Shown here piece by piece: positions 1-10,205 of a stretch of DNA of 64,000 bases. Numbering within the stretch: the first letter of the stretch is position 1; each line of letters starts with the position of its first letter. The position numbers and the translations under genes are program-made. Location: the NCBI RefSeq assembly GCF_004379255.2, contig NC_056035.1:33309208-33373207 (forward strand), in the 5' to 3' direction. Origin of the DNA: Salvia splendens (lineage: Eukaryota > Streptophyta > Magnoliopsida > Lamiales > Lamiaceae). The notes under the pieces are model-generated. The model had not been told where the DNA came from. It worked only from the letters and a program-made list of their open reading frames with translations, and did no database searches.

Positions 1-926
1 GTGGGACTTCAGGAGATGTCATATTAGGAATCTGGATATTCTTATTCATACAACTAAGGATGCATAGCCAAAGGCCAAATGCATTTTTTTAATATTGGAG
101 ATCTACTTTTTACAAATCAAAATACATCCTTGAGATAACTTATCTGTAGTTACAAATTTGCATAATTGCATTGTGTCTCATTAAAAAAAAGCATGTTTTT
201 TTCATTTTATTTTTGTAATTTTTATGTAACACATGCAAATATAATTTGAAAATATATTTTATTTTATCCGAAAGTCCATCTAATATGCAATATACATGCG
301 CATGACGAATATGTAGCACTTGTCACTAAAATAAATGATTTTAAATAAGGTGTTTCATCGAATCGTGATATATGTAGAAAAATATTTATGTCATAATTAA
401 ATAAGATATTTCATCTAATATATCTCTTTTAAATATATTATACTGTATTTATTTTTAATTGTTAATCTCACACCACACTATATTACTATCATTTGTTTAT
501 CTCAATATATTTATTTTTGAAAAATTTAAATTAATATGAAACTTATGTTGTCATAATTTCAATATGATATAACTTCCATATAAAAGCATATGATATACAT
601 TATAATGAATTGAATTATTTAAATTTAAAATAATACATCATCCGTCTATGAATAGGAGTCTCATTTTCTCATTTTAGTCCATCTGCAGATAGGAGTACCG
701 GTCCTCAACCACTATAAATGGTCCAAATACCACATATTCCACTAACTTATTCCACTCACATATCATTTAAAATAAGTGACTCGTATTCCACTAACTTTAT
801 TTCACCCACTTTTTTTAACATTTCTTAAAACTCAGAAAAAATGAGACTCATATTCGCACCCACTAACTTAATAAATTCAGTCTTGAATATCGTTTAAGTT
901 ATTGTTGGAATATGTACATTTTATTA

Positions 927-1210
927 CTCCCTCCGTCCCTGAAATTTTATCACATTTTTTCATTTTCATCCGTCCTATAAAATTTGTCACATTTCACTTT
1001 TTACAATTTTTGGTAATGGACCCCACATTTCACTAACTTATTCTCACTCACATTTTATTATAAAACTAATACTTTAAAAGTATGACTCACATCCTACTAA
1101 TTTTTTTATTTTTTTTTTTTACATCACTAATTTTTTCAACTCACTTTTCATTATATTTCTTAAAACTCGTGCTCAGTCAAACTGTGACAAAATTTGGGGG
1201 ACGGTGGGAG
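927..1210. mobile_element. Stowaway-type MITE
   Basis: It begins CTCCCTCCGTCCC and ends GGGACGGTGGGAG-like, with TA on both sides (925-926 and 1211-1212). The inverted ends and TA duplication fit the Stowaway (Tc1/mariner-derived) class. There is no coding capacity. Confidence 0.85.
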
Positions 1211-2833
1211 TAGTATATAGTAACACTTTAAACTAAAGGAACATATTTTTTTATAGAAATATTACAAAATTATTAGTAATAATTTATAATCGTATTATAA
1301 AAGTAATTAAATTGACGAAAATAACGAATGAGTTTCGTGATAAGAGATTTTTCAATAATTTAAAGATAATTTATCAAACTTCTTAAATATTTTTTTTTTC
1401 ATATTGCAACGATGGGAGTCGTGAGCAACGATGATAAATTTAATATATTTTCTTTATTAAACCTTTTAAATATTTCTTTTCATCACAAGTATCATCAACC
1501 CTATCATTATAGACTAAAACTTTTAATCATTGGTGGACTCGTGACTCTTGCAATTGCAACATACAATTAATTGCATACTATCTCTTAAGAAATAGGCCAA
1601 CATGAGCAAACAAATATCAAAATAAAAGTGTTTTCACAATTAATATATTCATTGTTGCCAAATTTAAATTCAATAGTACATGAAAATATCCATAACAAAA
1701 AAAAACTAAGAAAAAGTAAAATAGACATGAAAATTTTAGTTTCTCTCTTGAGTTGAAGTAGCACCAAATGTACGATCTAATTCTAATATCAAGAAAAAAA
1801 ATACATACTATGTGTTCGTATTAAAAATATGTTGTTGTAATGCAATATTGTTCTTTGTTTGATATTGACAATAATTTAGTCTTCCTTTCTATCATTATTA
1901 TTTGATATTTTATTATTATTATTTGGTTTATCAAAATTTGAATATAATACGGAGTATATGATATATTCAATTTTTTAACTACATATAAATTTAATCACTT
2001 AATAAAAATGAATTAAGTTTTAAAAGTATAGTATATTATATGAATTCCAATAAATTAGAAGTCTAAACTAAAATTTAGCTTAAAACATATAATAAAATCC
2101 ACCCGCCGTAGTACATGATAATATATATACATATTCAATTTTTTGAAAAGTCTAAAACATAGAAATATGAGTGAATCAAAGTCAACTCAATACTAACTGT
2201 ATATAACTTAATTATATAATAAAAATAAAGTTAATTTCAAAAATATAGTATATTATACAAATTTCAATAAATTGGAAGTCTAAATTAAAATTTAGCTTAA
2301 AAGATAATAATAAAATCCAGTATCGAAATTAAAACTCTATTTAATTAAAAAAATATCAATTACGTAATTTTAGTCTACTATTATTTAAAATCCAAAAGTA
2401 TACTCCAAAATCCAAATACACTAAAAGCCCACTAAAAACCTAAAATAAATTCCAAATAATACACAAATTAATATCCAAACCCTACACCGCAGCGCCTAAC
2501 GCCTCCATCCCTCTCTGACAGAGATATAATTTTCAAATAAAGAAGATAAATTTTAAAGTAAGTAGATTTAAATTAAAAATTGAGGATAAAGAAAATATAA
2601 TGATGTTTATAGTTAAGAATATGTGTTAATTAAAATAAGTATTCATGACATATAAACAATTAAAAATATTATAAACAATAATAAAAAGAAAAATTTACAT
2701 CTCTCAATCCACTCTAAATTAAATATTTCATATTCAACAAACGATTTTATACAGTTTAATTTCTGATACGAGTAGAATAAAATAAAATAAAACAAATGAC
2801 GAAGAGGAGATGTGCAACTATGGATAAATAGTA

Positions 2834-3092
2834 CTCCATCCGTCTCCAGAGAATATGCACTTTGGGGTCGACACGGGTTTTAATATAAAATTTGTAAAGT
2901 AAGTGAGATGTAGAGAGAAAAAGTAATTAAAGTATTGTTAGTAGATAATGAGTCTCACCTCATTAGAAAGAAATGACTTTCTAAAATTAGAAAGTGCATA
3001 TTCTTGTGGGACGGACTAAAAATGAAAGAGTGCATATTTTTATGGGATAAACTAAAAATGAAAGAGTACATATTTTTATGGGACGGAGGGAG
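2834..3092. mobile_element. Stowaway-type MITE
   Basis: TA-flanked element starting CTCCATCCGTCTC and ending GGGACGGAGGGAG. Near the right end the motif AAATGAAAGAGTACATATTTTT is repeated, giving two tandem copies of the terminal segment. Confidence 0.85.
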
Positions 3093-3518
3093 TACTTAGC
3101 TATAATAAGATATGCTCATAGGTTGTGATTAAGGATCAAAGAGGAAAAAACAGTATAAATAAATAAATAGTTTATCAATGCAAGATAGTGAATATCAAAA
3201 TCTTGTCACCAAAATAAATTATTTTAAACAAGGTCTTTCATTGAATCATAATATATTTAGAAAAATATTTATAACACAATTAAATAATATTATATGACAT
3301 TTCATCTAAAGTAGTACTTGTTTTGTATATATGATACGTATTTATTTCTAATTATTATCCTACACAACAATATATTATCATCTGTTGATTTGAATATGTT
3401 TATTTTTTAAAATATACTCTATCCGTCTCTAAAAATTTGTCACTTATTACCATTTTTGTCCCTCCCAAAAATTTAATAGTATTAAACTTATGTTGTCATA
3501 ACTTTCATATGTCACATA

Positions 3519-4024
3519 CTCCCTTCGTCTGCCATTAGGAGTTTCATTTATTGGCGGCACAGTTTTTAAGAAATGTTAAGAAAAGTGTGTGTAAAAAAGT
3601 TAGTGGAATATGAGCTCCACTTGTATATACTCCCTCCGTCCACAAAAAACAGAGCATATTTGCCATTTTTGGTTTTCCACGAAAAATAGAGCACATTTGA
3701 AAAAGAAAAGTTTTCAACAGCTTCTCTCTTACTTTTTCCCCTTCTCTCAAACTAATAAGTAATATGGACCCCACATCCACTAACACTACTTCTCTCTTAC
3801 TTTTTCTCCTTTCTCTTAATTTACCAATTCCATGTTAAAACTTGTGTCGTTCACAATGTGTCCTATATTTTGTGGACAGAGGGAGTATTAGTTTTAAATG
3901 AAATGCGAGTGAAATGAGTTAGTGGAAGGTGAGACCCCGTTACCAATTATGGTAAAAGTGAACCGAAACTCCTATTCATGGACGGACTAAAAAAAACGAG
4001 ACTCTTATTCGCGGACGGAGAGAG
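3519..4024. mobile_element. Stowaway MITE split by a second MITE
   Basis: The outer ends are CTCCCTTCGTCTGCC and GCGGACGGAGAGAG, flanked by TA at 3517-3518 and 4025-4026. The internal sequence resumes its symmetry only if 3630-3885 is removed, so this older copy was a landing site for a second element. Confidence 0.8.
3630..3885. mobile_element. Nested Stowaway MITE
   Basis: It starts CTCCCTCCGTCCAC and ends GTGGACAGAGGGAG, flanked by TA (3628-3629 and 3886-3887), and lies entirely inside the element at 3519-4024. It is the younger of the two. Confidence 0.85.
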
Positions 4025-4333
4025 TATTATATTAAACCAGAGCAAATGAATACCAAAATAAAAGTTTTTTCATAATTATTAAATTCATTTTTACCAAAAT
4101 TAAATTTAATACATGATAATATTCATAAATATAATATTTTAAAAAGCATAAAAAGAAGAAATAGGACTCAAAGTTATATACCATTAGAATAAATCAAAAT
4201 CACTCAATATAACTACGCATACTAATTTTAATAATTTTAGTATATTTACCCAAACTAATATACTTAAATACAGATAAAGTAAATTTATAGACAGCAACAT
4301 ATTAAAAGTCCAAGTTAAATTTTCTATATTGTT

Positions 4334-4662
4334 GGGTTTTTTCTTCTTTTGTACTAGACAAAAGATATCATTCCTTGTTTGTACTGCACTTTTTTTTTGT
4401 TCCGGATTTAGGAGAGACGCATGACCCTCATGCGTCTCTTTTTAATAAGACGCATGACTCTCATGCGTCTTTTATAGACACGCATGAAAGTCATGCGTCT
4501 CTCTTTTTTTTCCGTTTTATTTTAACGACGCATGAGCGTCATGCGTCTCTATAAAAGACGCATGAGGCTCATGCGTCTATTATTTTTTTTAAATTCCACC
4601 GACGACGCATGAGCGTCATGCGTCTTATAGAGAGACGCATGAGGCTCATGCGTCTCTAACTT
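4334..4662 (+). repeat. MULE left TIR with seven palindromes
   Basis: About 329 bp, near-identical in inverse orientation to 8897-9224. From 4416 to 4654 it holds seven copies of GACGCATGA-N3-TCATGCGTC, spacers CCC, CTC, AAG, GCG, GGC, GCG, GGC. The third copy has a mismatch at the outermost arm base. AT-rich linkers separate the units. Each unit could extrude as a hairpin or present two inverted half-sites. Confidence 0.92.
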
Positions 4663-5137
4663 CGAATTAAAACACCAGCGAAGGCAGTAGCTCATTCACG
4701 ACGTAGAGAGGCGAAACTTGGTGGCAATTTTTTCTTTCTGATTCGGCGAAGAAGACGATTTCCACTCGTGTTCCGGTAAGTTTCGTTCAATCCTTCTACC
4801 TTCCTTCCTTATTTGTTGTTAATTTGAATAGATTGATTAGATTTCCCCTAATATTTGTAAATTAGGGTTTATAACAAATAGCTCCAATTTGGTTGATTTT
4901 TTTGTTGTTTAGTTAATTGTAATGGATTTTAGTGGCTAAATTCATGCTATTGTATAATATTGGTATGTTTTAGATGATTGATGTTGTGATTTTGGTTGTA
5001 AATTAGGGTTTATAACAAATAACCTAACTCATTACACTTGCAACCCTATCACTCGTTGTTCTCTTGTTATATTATGTTATTTGTACATGCCATTGTGAGT
5101 TTGTAATTGTTGTTTTGTGAATATGTACTTATACTAG

Positions 5138-5794
5138 ATGGCGACTTCAAGTTCAACCGGACAGTTATTGTATGGACCCGAAGACCCGTCCGTCTTAAAT
5201 ATGCAAAAAAATCACATTTCAAATAAACTCATGAAAGAGGGAACAACCCAAGTATTTAAAGTCAGAAGGACTGAAAGTAAGACTTGGGACGTCGACATTC
5301 ATGAGAATGTAAGATATTGGCTTGACGTCTTTGGTTTCAAAGGCGTGATCGATTGTGGGAAGCCAATGAAGGTCGACAATGAGTTGATCACGGCGTTGAT
5401 TGAGCGTTGGAGGCCGGAGACACACACATTCCATCTACCGATCGGTGAGACGACGATCACCTTGGAAGATGTGCAAGCCATCTGGGGCTTGAGGGCGGAT
5501 GGTCTCGTTTTCACAGGGCGTGACTATCATGACAACTTTCCAGATTGGACCAGCAAGTGCCGCGATCTGCTGGGATGGATACCAGATTCATCCACAGAGA
5601 CAAAGCAAGGCGGTTTGCTGATGACCGCGCTCATCAACCAGACTAGGATGCCACTGGGTGATGACCTACCTACGTACGTTTACATCCAAAGACCCTCATG
5701 CGTCTCTAACTTGCTTAAATCACAGAACATGCGGAAATACACTCATCTACTGATCCAACAATCAATCGAAACATGCTGTTGTGATAGCAATTAA
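5138..5794 (+). pseudogene. Truncated plant mobile domain (PMD/MAIN-like) gene
   Basis: The ORF contains the N-terminal part of a plant mobile domain (the aminotransferase-like family of MAIN/MAIL proteins). Visible features are a DVFGFKG stretch, ALIERWRPETHTFHLP at about residues 87-102, and the family's TITLEDVQAIWGLRADG segment. A leader intron is plausible: donor GTAAGT near 4774, acceptor ACTAG directly before the ATG at 5138. Homology ends at about residue 185, where the reading frame runs into a 27-bp piece of TIR-adjacent sequence (5695-5721) and then unrelated codons. PMDs are commonly longer, so this is a 3'-truncated, probably non-functional copy. PMD genes are known in plant transposons; a role here is unknown. 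Confidence 0.8.
5695..5721 (+). repeat. Internal scar of the right TIR boundary
   Basis: These 27 bp (starting CTCATGCGTCTCTAACTTG) match exactly the reverse complement of the inner edge of the right TIR near 8889-8915. Included are the last half-palindrome and the unique bases TTGCTTAAATC next to it. The match stops sharply on both sides. It marks a rearrangement or repair junction that truncated the PMD gene. Confidence 0.85.
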
Positions 5795-6066
5795 TTGAAA
5801 CAAACTAGTGAATTAACAAACAATTGCAATAGTCGCCTAGTTTCTCAAACGTTACAACATTCAGTTAATACAAAATGGAACAAATCTTCAATTCATTCCA
5901 AAGTCTTCAAATTTGTTTCATGCTTTTTGTCCAACACTTGTCTTCACCTACACAAGTCCTGTTACAACAGAAAGAGTATGATTTCTCATAGAACTAAACA
6001 TCAAAATTATATGAACATAAAAAAATTGAGGTAAAAAAATACCTGCACTGCAAATGTTAATAACCC
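5795..6066. other. Non-coding interval inside the MULE
   Basis: This stretch lies between the two convergent genes. I see no domain or repeat; the 79-codon ORF here has no recognisable content. It may hold the 3' ends of both transcripts. Confidence 0.5.
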
Positions 6067-8633
6067 CTACATAACACGACCGACTGTGCAGTTTCTTCGG
6101 TCATGACCCTCTACACCGCAATTCCTGCACTTGCGTGGAGCTCTCGGTTCATCTTCCTCGCGGACATCCATTTGATTAGGAATCCTCCTTCTTCTGCCTG
6201 GTCCGCGCTTTCGAGGAAGCAACTGCTCAGGGGTGATACGCAATTTCCATCCAGGATTTGCCCAATAGTCTTGGTGTCTTGGTGCTTGAAATGAGACACC
6301 ATAGTACTGTGCTTCCCATGTAGCTTTGTGGTTGTGTTTATCAATGAGTTCAAACATAGAGTTACCTCGATCTCTGGCAACGGTGCACGCATGTGAACAA
6401 GGGACTCTCCACATCTGCCACTTCCCACAACTGCACTTTGAATCCATAAACTCGACATCTTGTTTGTTATCGCCCTTTGCCTTTCCATTTTCAACACGTG
6501 GACGACTACGAATTTGGTAATGACCTAATTCTCGGGCGACTACTGAACAGTAATGCATTTGCCCCTTCGCATCATTCGCAACAAGTTTGTCCCTCGCCCA
6601 GGGGGTCAACCGACCTTCGGTTTGTTGTATTTCAGTCTTTCTATCTGCCCACCATTCAACTGTTCGCCAAAATGTCAGATCAACCAAAGCTCTAATTGGC
6701 AACTCTCTTACACCTCTTAGTACGTTGTTGTAGCTCTCTGACATGTTTGTTGAGGGCACCCCCCATCTCAGTTCATCATCATAGCAAAGAGACCAGTTCT
6801 CTTTTTTGGCTTTGTTGAGCTCGTGTATCGCAATAAGACTTTCCTCCCGTAGTGCACGTCGCCTTCTCACGTACTTGCGTACTTGAGTTGTGACACCCAA
6901 TGCCCGTATCATGCCTTTCGCTTTACCTCCCTTACCCTTAAGTTTTGACAAGATATTTTTCCTCACATGGATCAAACAAAATTTGTGGTGACATATCGGC
7001 GGCTTTTTCCATTCATCAGAACGCATAGCCTTGATGATTCCTTTGTGCCTATCCGAAATGATGCATACCTCCCTTTCGTACTTCACCACATGAATTCTGA
7101 CATGATCCAAAAACCACTCTCAGCTGTCGCCAGTTTCTTCATCAACAATAGCATATGCAATAGGCAGACATTTCTTGTTAGCATCAACACCACAAGCAAC
7201 AAGCACCTTACCTTTAAATCTTCCTCGGAGGTGAGTTCCGTCTATTGTCAAAACTGGTTGGCACTCCTGGAAAGCATGTATAGCAGGCCCAAGTGCCCAG
7301 AACACGTAATAGAAGACTTTAGTACGGCCCTGGCTCAACAACTCGTTATGCCTCCACTCAACAATGGTGCCTGGATTCCTATACTGCAGTTCAAGCATGT
7401 AGCTTGGTAAATCCCTAAATGACTCCTCCCATCCACCAAATACAATCTCTAAAGCCCTTCTCCGTGCATACCATGCCTTCTTATAACTGACTACCACATG
7501 AAATTTGTCATTGGTGATGGCGAATTTTTTAGCAACTGATGGCGAATACACAAAGCAATCATTGGTGATGAAAAGTTAGCATGTCCTCTATCATTACGAT
7601 GACCTTCACAACTATGGCGTCCCCGCCACTTCCTAATCTCCCACATATCATCATGGGCCATGTGTGTAACAGAAACTTCCCACCGACATTCATTCGCTTT
7701 GTCAGCGTCGGTCTCGCTGATAATAGCTGTCCCATCTTCTGTCCTCCCATTAGGAAATTTGCACACGGCATGCCACCTTCTTAATTTACTCTCAACCACC
7801 CTAAATTGCCGGTGTTGCCTCAGACTCCACATAGTAATAGCAGTCTTCACATGCAGCTTGCTATCAAATTTTGTTCCAGCATTAATCCGATATGGGTGTT
7901 CTTCATCCCAGTACATGGTACTGCGTTCATTACCAACTTCAGGTACCTCAGTAGGACCACTTGGCAGTTTGCGAAAATATTTCAACCCAGTGTGAACATA
8001 TTCTGGAAGTGGTTGTTCACCTTGTACGACGGGTTTATACACTACCTCCTCATCACTAGAGTCAGCACCAGAATCATCACTTAAAATATCATCAGACGAT
8101 GAGGACGACAATTCTGGATCTGCAAGGTCTCCTCGTACAACATCAACATCAGCATGCTCTTGTACATTCTCTTGAGTATTCAATCCAACATCTGCAAAAT
8201 CTGCAGCATCTGTTTGCTCATTCATACCGCAATCGATGCTCATAGGTTCAAACCTCGTAGATGATCCAACACCATGATCAACAATTGGTAGGATGTAGGC
8301 ATTTCCAACAGACGAATACTCAACAAATAATTCAATATGCCGAGTAGAATTTAGAGCCGCATTGAACATATAAAACACACTTTGATCACTGTCAACCGCA
8401 GTACATACATAACTCGTACCGGTACCCAAGAAACAATGCCTCCAAGATATTTCGATGAAGTGTTGGTTGGAATCTATTCTTATCTTAGCACATATCATTG
8501 CAACTAATTCAGATAATGAAACACATGAATCTAATACGATGGAAGCTCTCGCACGAGGAGGATCATAACAAATGCCCACATGAGGAAGTTGATATATTCT
8601 TCCACCCCAATATAAACTCACGAATACTTGCAT
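6067..8633 (-). pseudogene. MURA-type MULE transposase, broken
   Basis: Read on -, the domains run in normal order. An N-terminal region (from the Met at 8633, just after a TTTTTGCAG acceptor) is followed by an acidic linker, a MuDR DNA-binding region (HVKTAITMWSLRQHRQFRV near 7830), and a DDE transposase core with TIDGTHLRGRFKG (first Asp) and IISDRHKG (second Asp). After these come a SWIM zinc finger (CxC...CSHA) and a C-terminal CCHC knuckle (CRNCGVEGHDRRNC). Two lesions are visible. A frameshift lies around 7500-7560, where two overlapping frames carry the two halves. An in-frame TGA at 7120-7122 sits where the family normally has Trp. The copy should not make a full transposase. A leader intron upstream of 8633 is likely. 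Confidence 0.9.
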
Positions 8634-8896
8634 GATTTCTGCAAAAATATACATACAACAATTAAAGACAATTTTTTTCAATAAACCCTAATATAGTAAG
8701 TTTACAATAAATTTATCAAAAACCCTAATAATATGCATATAAACAACAAATAAGGGAGCAATGTTGAAAGATTGAAGGAAACTTACCGAAATACGACGGG
8801 AATCGCCAAGAAATCGCCAAGGAAATCGCCAATTTTTCCCTTCCTCCCTTTCTCTCGTGTAGTCTGCCTATTCTGGCTGGATTTGCAGATTTAAGC

Positions 8897-9224
8897 AAGT
8901 TAGAGACGCATGAGCCTCATGCGTCTCTCCATAAGACGCATGACGCTCATGCGTCGTCGGTGGAATTTAAAAAAAAAAAAAGACGCATGAGTCTCATGCG
9001 TCTTTTCTAGAGACGCATGACGCTCATGCGTCGTTAAAATAAAACGGAAAAAAAGAGAGACGCATGACTCTCATGCGTCTCTATAAAAGACGCATGAGAG
9101 TCATGCGTCTCATTAAAAAGAGACGCATGAGGGTCATGCGTCTCTCCTAAATCCGAAACAAAAAAAAAGTGCAGTACAAACAAGGAATGATATCTTTTGT
9201 CTAGTACAAAAGAAGAAAAAACCC
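8897..9224 (-). repeat. MULE right TIR with seven palindromes
   Basis: Inverted copy of 4334-4662. Units span 8905-9142; read from the outer end, spacers are CCC, CTC, GAG, GCG, GAC, GCG, GGC. It differs from the left TIR by a handful of substitutions and small poly-T length changes, so the two ends are closely but not perfectly matched. Confidence 0.92.
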
Positions 9225-9234
9225 CTATATTGTT

Positions 9235-10205
9235 AAAAGTCTAAATATATTGTCTATATTGTTAAAAGCCCAAATTATTGAATTTAATACAAAAAGCCCA
9301 ACCTAAACATCACCGCCGCTGCACTCACCGATCTGCCTCGCTGCTGCACTCACCCATTCCCATCTCTCCCTCTTACCGCCTCACCCACATCCTCTTCTCT
9401 CCCCCCCCCTACCGCCTCACCCACCTCGCCGGCCTACCTGCCTCGTCTTCTTCCGCCTACCTGCTTCGCCGCGGAATTTCTGGATTTGCTTCGAATTTCT
9501 TGTTCGATTTCTTGGGTGATCAGGTATTCAGGTTTGATTTGATGTAATAATATTTCATTTTGTTTCAGCTTGTTGAATTCTTGTTTGCATTCTATAGTAT
9601 GAGTACTGTATTCTTAGAGTTTTGAAACTTATTTGGGAAGCTCCATTGCAGCAACACAACTTTCAAGGAGTTCTCTCTTTCTCTATCGATGATGCTTTGG
9701 GAAGTGAAACTTCATTGTAACAGAATTCATATACTTCCTCCGTTCCGGACTACTCGCACATTTCCTTTTTGACACGGAGATTAAGGAATGAGTGTATAGC
9801 AAAGTCAACAATTGCGGCTGTAGGTGATAATTTTTACTAAAAATGGAAAGAGTGCAAATAACTTGGGACGCCCAGAAAGGAAATAAGTGCAAGTAGTCCG
9901 GGACGGAGGGAGTATTTTATTGCAGCAAATTTAGTTTATTTTATTTATCAATCTTTTGCGCGTCATCTTTCCATTTTTCCTCGAAAAAGGGCACAAACGT
10001 CTTTTTCATCCAACGGTCCCTTTTAAGTACTACTGTAGTATAAATTAAGTCGAAGTAATTACGAAAATGAAAGATTACAAATATACATTTCATTGAATAC
10101 TATTCAAGTATAGTTGTAAACATTTACAAAAGGCTGGAGTACTTTATTTCAGCGGAATTCTAAATCCACACCGACCTCTAACGTCGGAACTCCGATCAAA
10201 TATTA
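9235..10205. other. MED8 upstream region
   Basis: Holds the right MULE flank, a CT-rich stretch at about 9310-9480 (possible leader or promoter pyrimidine tract; its 89-codon ORF is low complexity and unsupported), one Stowaway MITE, and the immediate MED8 leader. I see no certain TATA box. Confidence 0.5.
9734..9912. mobile_element. Stowaway-type MITE upstream of MED8
   Basis: Starts CTTCCTCCGTTCCGGAC and ends GTCCGGGACGGAGGGAG, with TA on both sides. About 180 bp. Lies roughly 300 bp before the MED8 start codon. Confidence 0.85.

Larger units (their letters stand above)
1..4323. other. AT-rich spacer with MITEs
   Basis: No gene is recognisable here. The sequence is strongly AT-rich, with short chance ORFs only. 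It holds Stowaway-type elements, listed separately, and partial ends of others: for example a lone CTATCCGTCTC-type end near 3420 and a degenerate copy at about 636-862. The left copy of the MULE target duplication (CTATATTGTT) is at 4324-4333. Confidence 0.7.
4334..9224. mobile_element. Complete Mutator-like element with PMD gene
   Basis: A 4,891-bp DNA transposon. Its ends are inverted repeats starting GGGTTTTTTCTTCTTTTGTA, flanked by a perfect 10-bp duplication CTATATTGTT (4324-4333 and 9225-9234). Duplications of 9-11 bp and long TIRs are typical of MULEs. The cargo is a truncated plant-mobile-domain gene on + and a MURA-type transposase pseudogene on -, arranged convergently. The transposase is broken, so this copy could move only with help in trans. 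It sits about 1 kb upstream of the MED8 start codon. Confidence 0.93.

Noticed and set aside
4416..4654. CRISPR-like array
   Set aside because: Units are short palindromes inside eukaryotic transposon TIRs, with linkers shared by both ends; no spacers of constant length.
5795..6034. ORF following the PMD gene
   Set aside because: No domain, begins right after a stop in rearranged DNA.
9278..9547. 89-codon ORF upstream of MED8
   Set aside because: Low-complexity Pro/Ser/His sequence from a CT-rich tract, no family match; more likely leader or promoter DNA.
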